Part shown: piece after piece, positions 4,654 through 5,816 of the stretch
Position numbering within the stretch: the first letter of the stretch is position 1
Layout of the letters: every line of letters starts with the position of its first letter
NCBI GenBank assembly: GCA_900557355.1
Contig: USSR01000455.1
Span: forward strand, 1 to 5,816
Source of the DNA: an uncultured Bacteroides sp.
GTDB taxonomy: Bacteria > Bacteroidota > Bacteroidia > Bacteroidales > Bacteroidaceae
DNA length: 5,816 bases
Direction of reading: 5' to 3'
Made by a program: the position numbers and the translations under genes
Notes under the pieces: model-generated
Told to the model about the DNA's origin: nothing
Databases searched by the model: none
The model's input: only the letters and a program-made list of their open reading frames with translations

Positions 4654-5816
4654 ATGAAGAAACAAATATTCTTCCTCTCCGCCCTTTTAGCTCTCGGCTT
4701 CTCCGGTTGTTCCGATAAGGAGAACATCGAGACGGGCAACAGCGAGGAAATCCGCGTTGCGGTGACTTTTGATATAGGAACAAATACTCGTGCCGTAAAC
4801 GACCTTTTCTTGGGTCAAGTGACACTCTACGTATTCAATGAAGAAACAGAAGCGTATGTAAGCACTCAGGAAACCCAAATTGAAGGAGGTACCATCACTT
4901 TCCCCGGCAAAGGAAGCTACATCGTAGAAGCCATTGCCAACGAAAAGAATAACTTGCAAGGATTGCAAGATTACGAAGACTTCAAGAGCCGAACTACCGT
5001 TTATGACAATGCTAAGGAAAACTGCCTTCAAATGCGCGGGGTACAGACGGCAAAGGTGACCAACGTTACCCAGAATCCATCAATTTCCTTCGCAATGCGC
5101 CGCCTGGTGGCACGCATCAACATTGTGAATGAAGTGACAGACTTCAAGTTGACCGAAGCCCGGTTGTCAGGAGCCATGTCTGCATCGCATTTCTATACCG
5201 ACGAAAGCATGGGCTATTGGAAGGCATCGGAAACGCAAGAAATGACAGTGAACTCTTTTGCCGAAAATCCTGAGAATGATACTTACAACTCTGTATTCTA
5301 TGTATACGAGTGTCCCAATGCCAAATGCAATCTCGCATTGGACGTGAAGGGAACCATCGACGGTATAGAGCACGCTGTGCCTACACTGAAAACAGCAGAT
5401 TTTATCGGCAAGCATGACCCCCTCCGCCGCAACGTTCAATACAATGTGACATTGAACGAAGTAGATGGTGCCATTGTTGCTACTCTGGAAGTCACAGATT
5501 GGGAAGAAGGCGAAGAAACCGGAGGTGCTGTTGTTTCTCCCGATGCAAATTCAATCGAAGTGGAAATTTCTGCTACAGCAGGAACTTCTGCTTATGCTAC
5601 AGCCTTTCCGGAAGAATGCGCCGTAAACGACTTGTCTGTCTATCTTTTTGGTGCCGAAGGAACCCTTGAGAAAGCTTATACCAATCTATTGACAGAAGAA
5701 TGGACACCCGAAAATGTAGATGAAGGAAAGAAAATCATCCTGAAAAATGTGCCCACAACAGGCGGAAAGACTCTATACATCATAGCCAATGCCGAACAAG
5801 CTACTTCTTTGACAGA
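4654..5816 (+). CDS. Fimbrillin-type lipoprotein with tandem fimbrillin units (partial, runs off right edge)
   Basis: The first 387 codons of a surface lipoprotein, without a stop before the window ends. The signal peptide MKKQIFFLSALLALGFSGC places the lipid-attachment Cys at residue 19 (FSGC), followed by acidic S-D-K-E. The first fimbrillin unit spans about residues 30-290: TNTRA with Arg46 as a possible processing site, VTLYVFNEE, a central AMRRLVARINI strand, and VTDW at 280-283. A second unit begins at about 300: SIEVEISATAG, then VNDLSVYLFGAEG, LEKAYTNL and LYIIANAE. That second unit resembles the start of the upstream fimbrillin (LSAYLFDNDEG, LEKVYNNL, VYFVANGG) more than it resembles the first unit here. 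The gene starts 20 bases after the upstream stop with no terminator between, so it belongs to the same operon. Its place in the fimbria (shaft, anchor or accessory) cannot be told without its 3' end. Confidence 0.82.
   Translation, partial: MKKQIFFLSALLALGFSGCSDKENIETGNSEEIRVAVTFDIGTNTRAVNDLFLGQVTLYVFNEETEAYVSTQETQIEGGTITFPGKGSYIVEAIANEKNNLQGLQDYEDFKSRTTVYDNAKENCLQMRGVQTAKVTNVTQNPSISFAMRRLVARINIVNEVTDFKLTEARLSGAMSASHFYTDESMGYWKASETQEMTVNSFAENPENDTYNSVFYVYECPNAKCNLALDVKGTIDGIEHAVPTLKTADFIGKHDPLRRNVQYNVTLNEVDGAIVATLEVTDWEEGEETGGAVVSPDANSIEVEISATAGTSAYATAFPEECAVNDLSVYLFGAEGTLEKAYTNLLTEEWTPENVDEGKKIILKNVPTTGGKTLYIIANAEQATSLT

Overview
The window looks like chromosome from a Bacteroidales bacterium, most likely Bacteroides or a close relative. 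The evidence is: (i) two lipoproteins of the Bacteroidales fimbrillin type (FimA/Mfa-like, type V pilus) in tandem; (ii) promoter motifs of the Bacteroides form TAnnTTTG instead of a sigma-70 -10 box; (iii) A/T-rich translation starts without a Shine-Dalgarno; and (iv) the remains of a DUF4143 ATPase, a family abundant in this order. No species can be assigned from the sequence alone.

Layout. Positions 1-453 are A/T-rich with no credible gene. Positions 454-1134 (minus strand) hold the C-terminal part of an ATPase of the AAA/DUF4143 type whose P-loop domain is missing; the family-like sequence stops near 1120 and an in-frame TAA closes the frame at 1135-1137. Positions 1135-1560 are non-coding, with inverted repeats, a pair of crossed complementary segments, and a good Bacteroides promoter ending at 1554. 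From about 1561 there is an unusually long leader (about 570 bases to the first likely start codon). It contains a two-copy direct repeat (about 1600-1775 and 1889-2066). Each copy has an identical 22-base segment centred on the palindrome CCTAGG, followed by a long hairpin with the same base stem (GCGTGG...CCACGC) but different inner sequence.

The coding part begins with a 35-residue small protein (2129-2236), followed by a fimbrillin gene (2267-4633) broken at codon 360 by one amber codon, TAG 3344-3346. Its second half, a BACON-like region plus a C-terminal Fib_succ_major/DUF1566-like adhesive domain, stays open in the same frame for over 400 codons. Twenty bases later a second fimbrillin-type lipoprotein gene starts at 4654 and runs off the right edge. 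It contains one complete fimbrillin unit and the start of another. Everything from about 1561 rightwards reads as one plus-strand fimbrial operon.

How the parts fit: the two lipoproteins would be exported, lipidated, moved to the outer surface and assembled by strand exchange into a fimbria. The adhesin-domain protein is the likely tip or accessory subunit. The two-copy structured leader is the least explained part of the window and the best candidate for an undescribed control element. The amber codon could mean a silenced tip subunit, a sequencing error or, less likely, readthrough.
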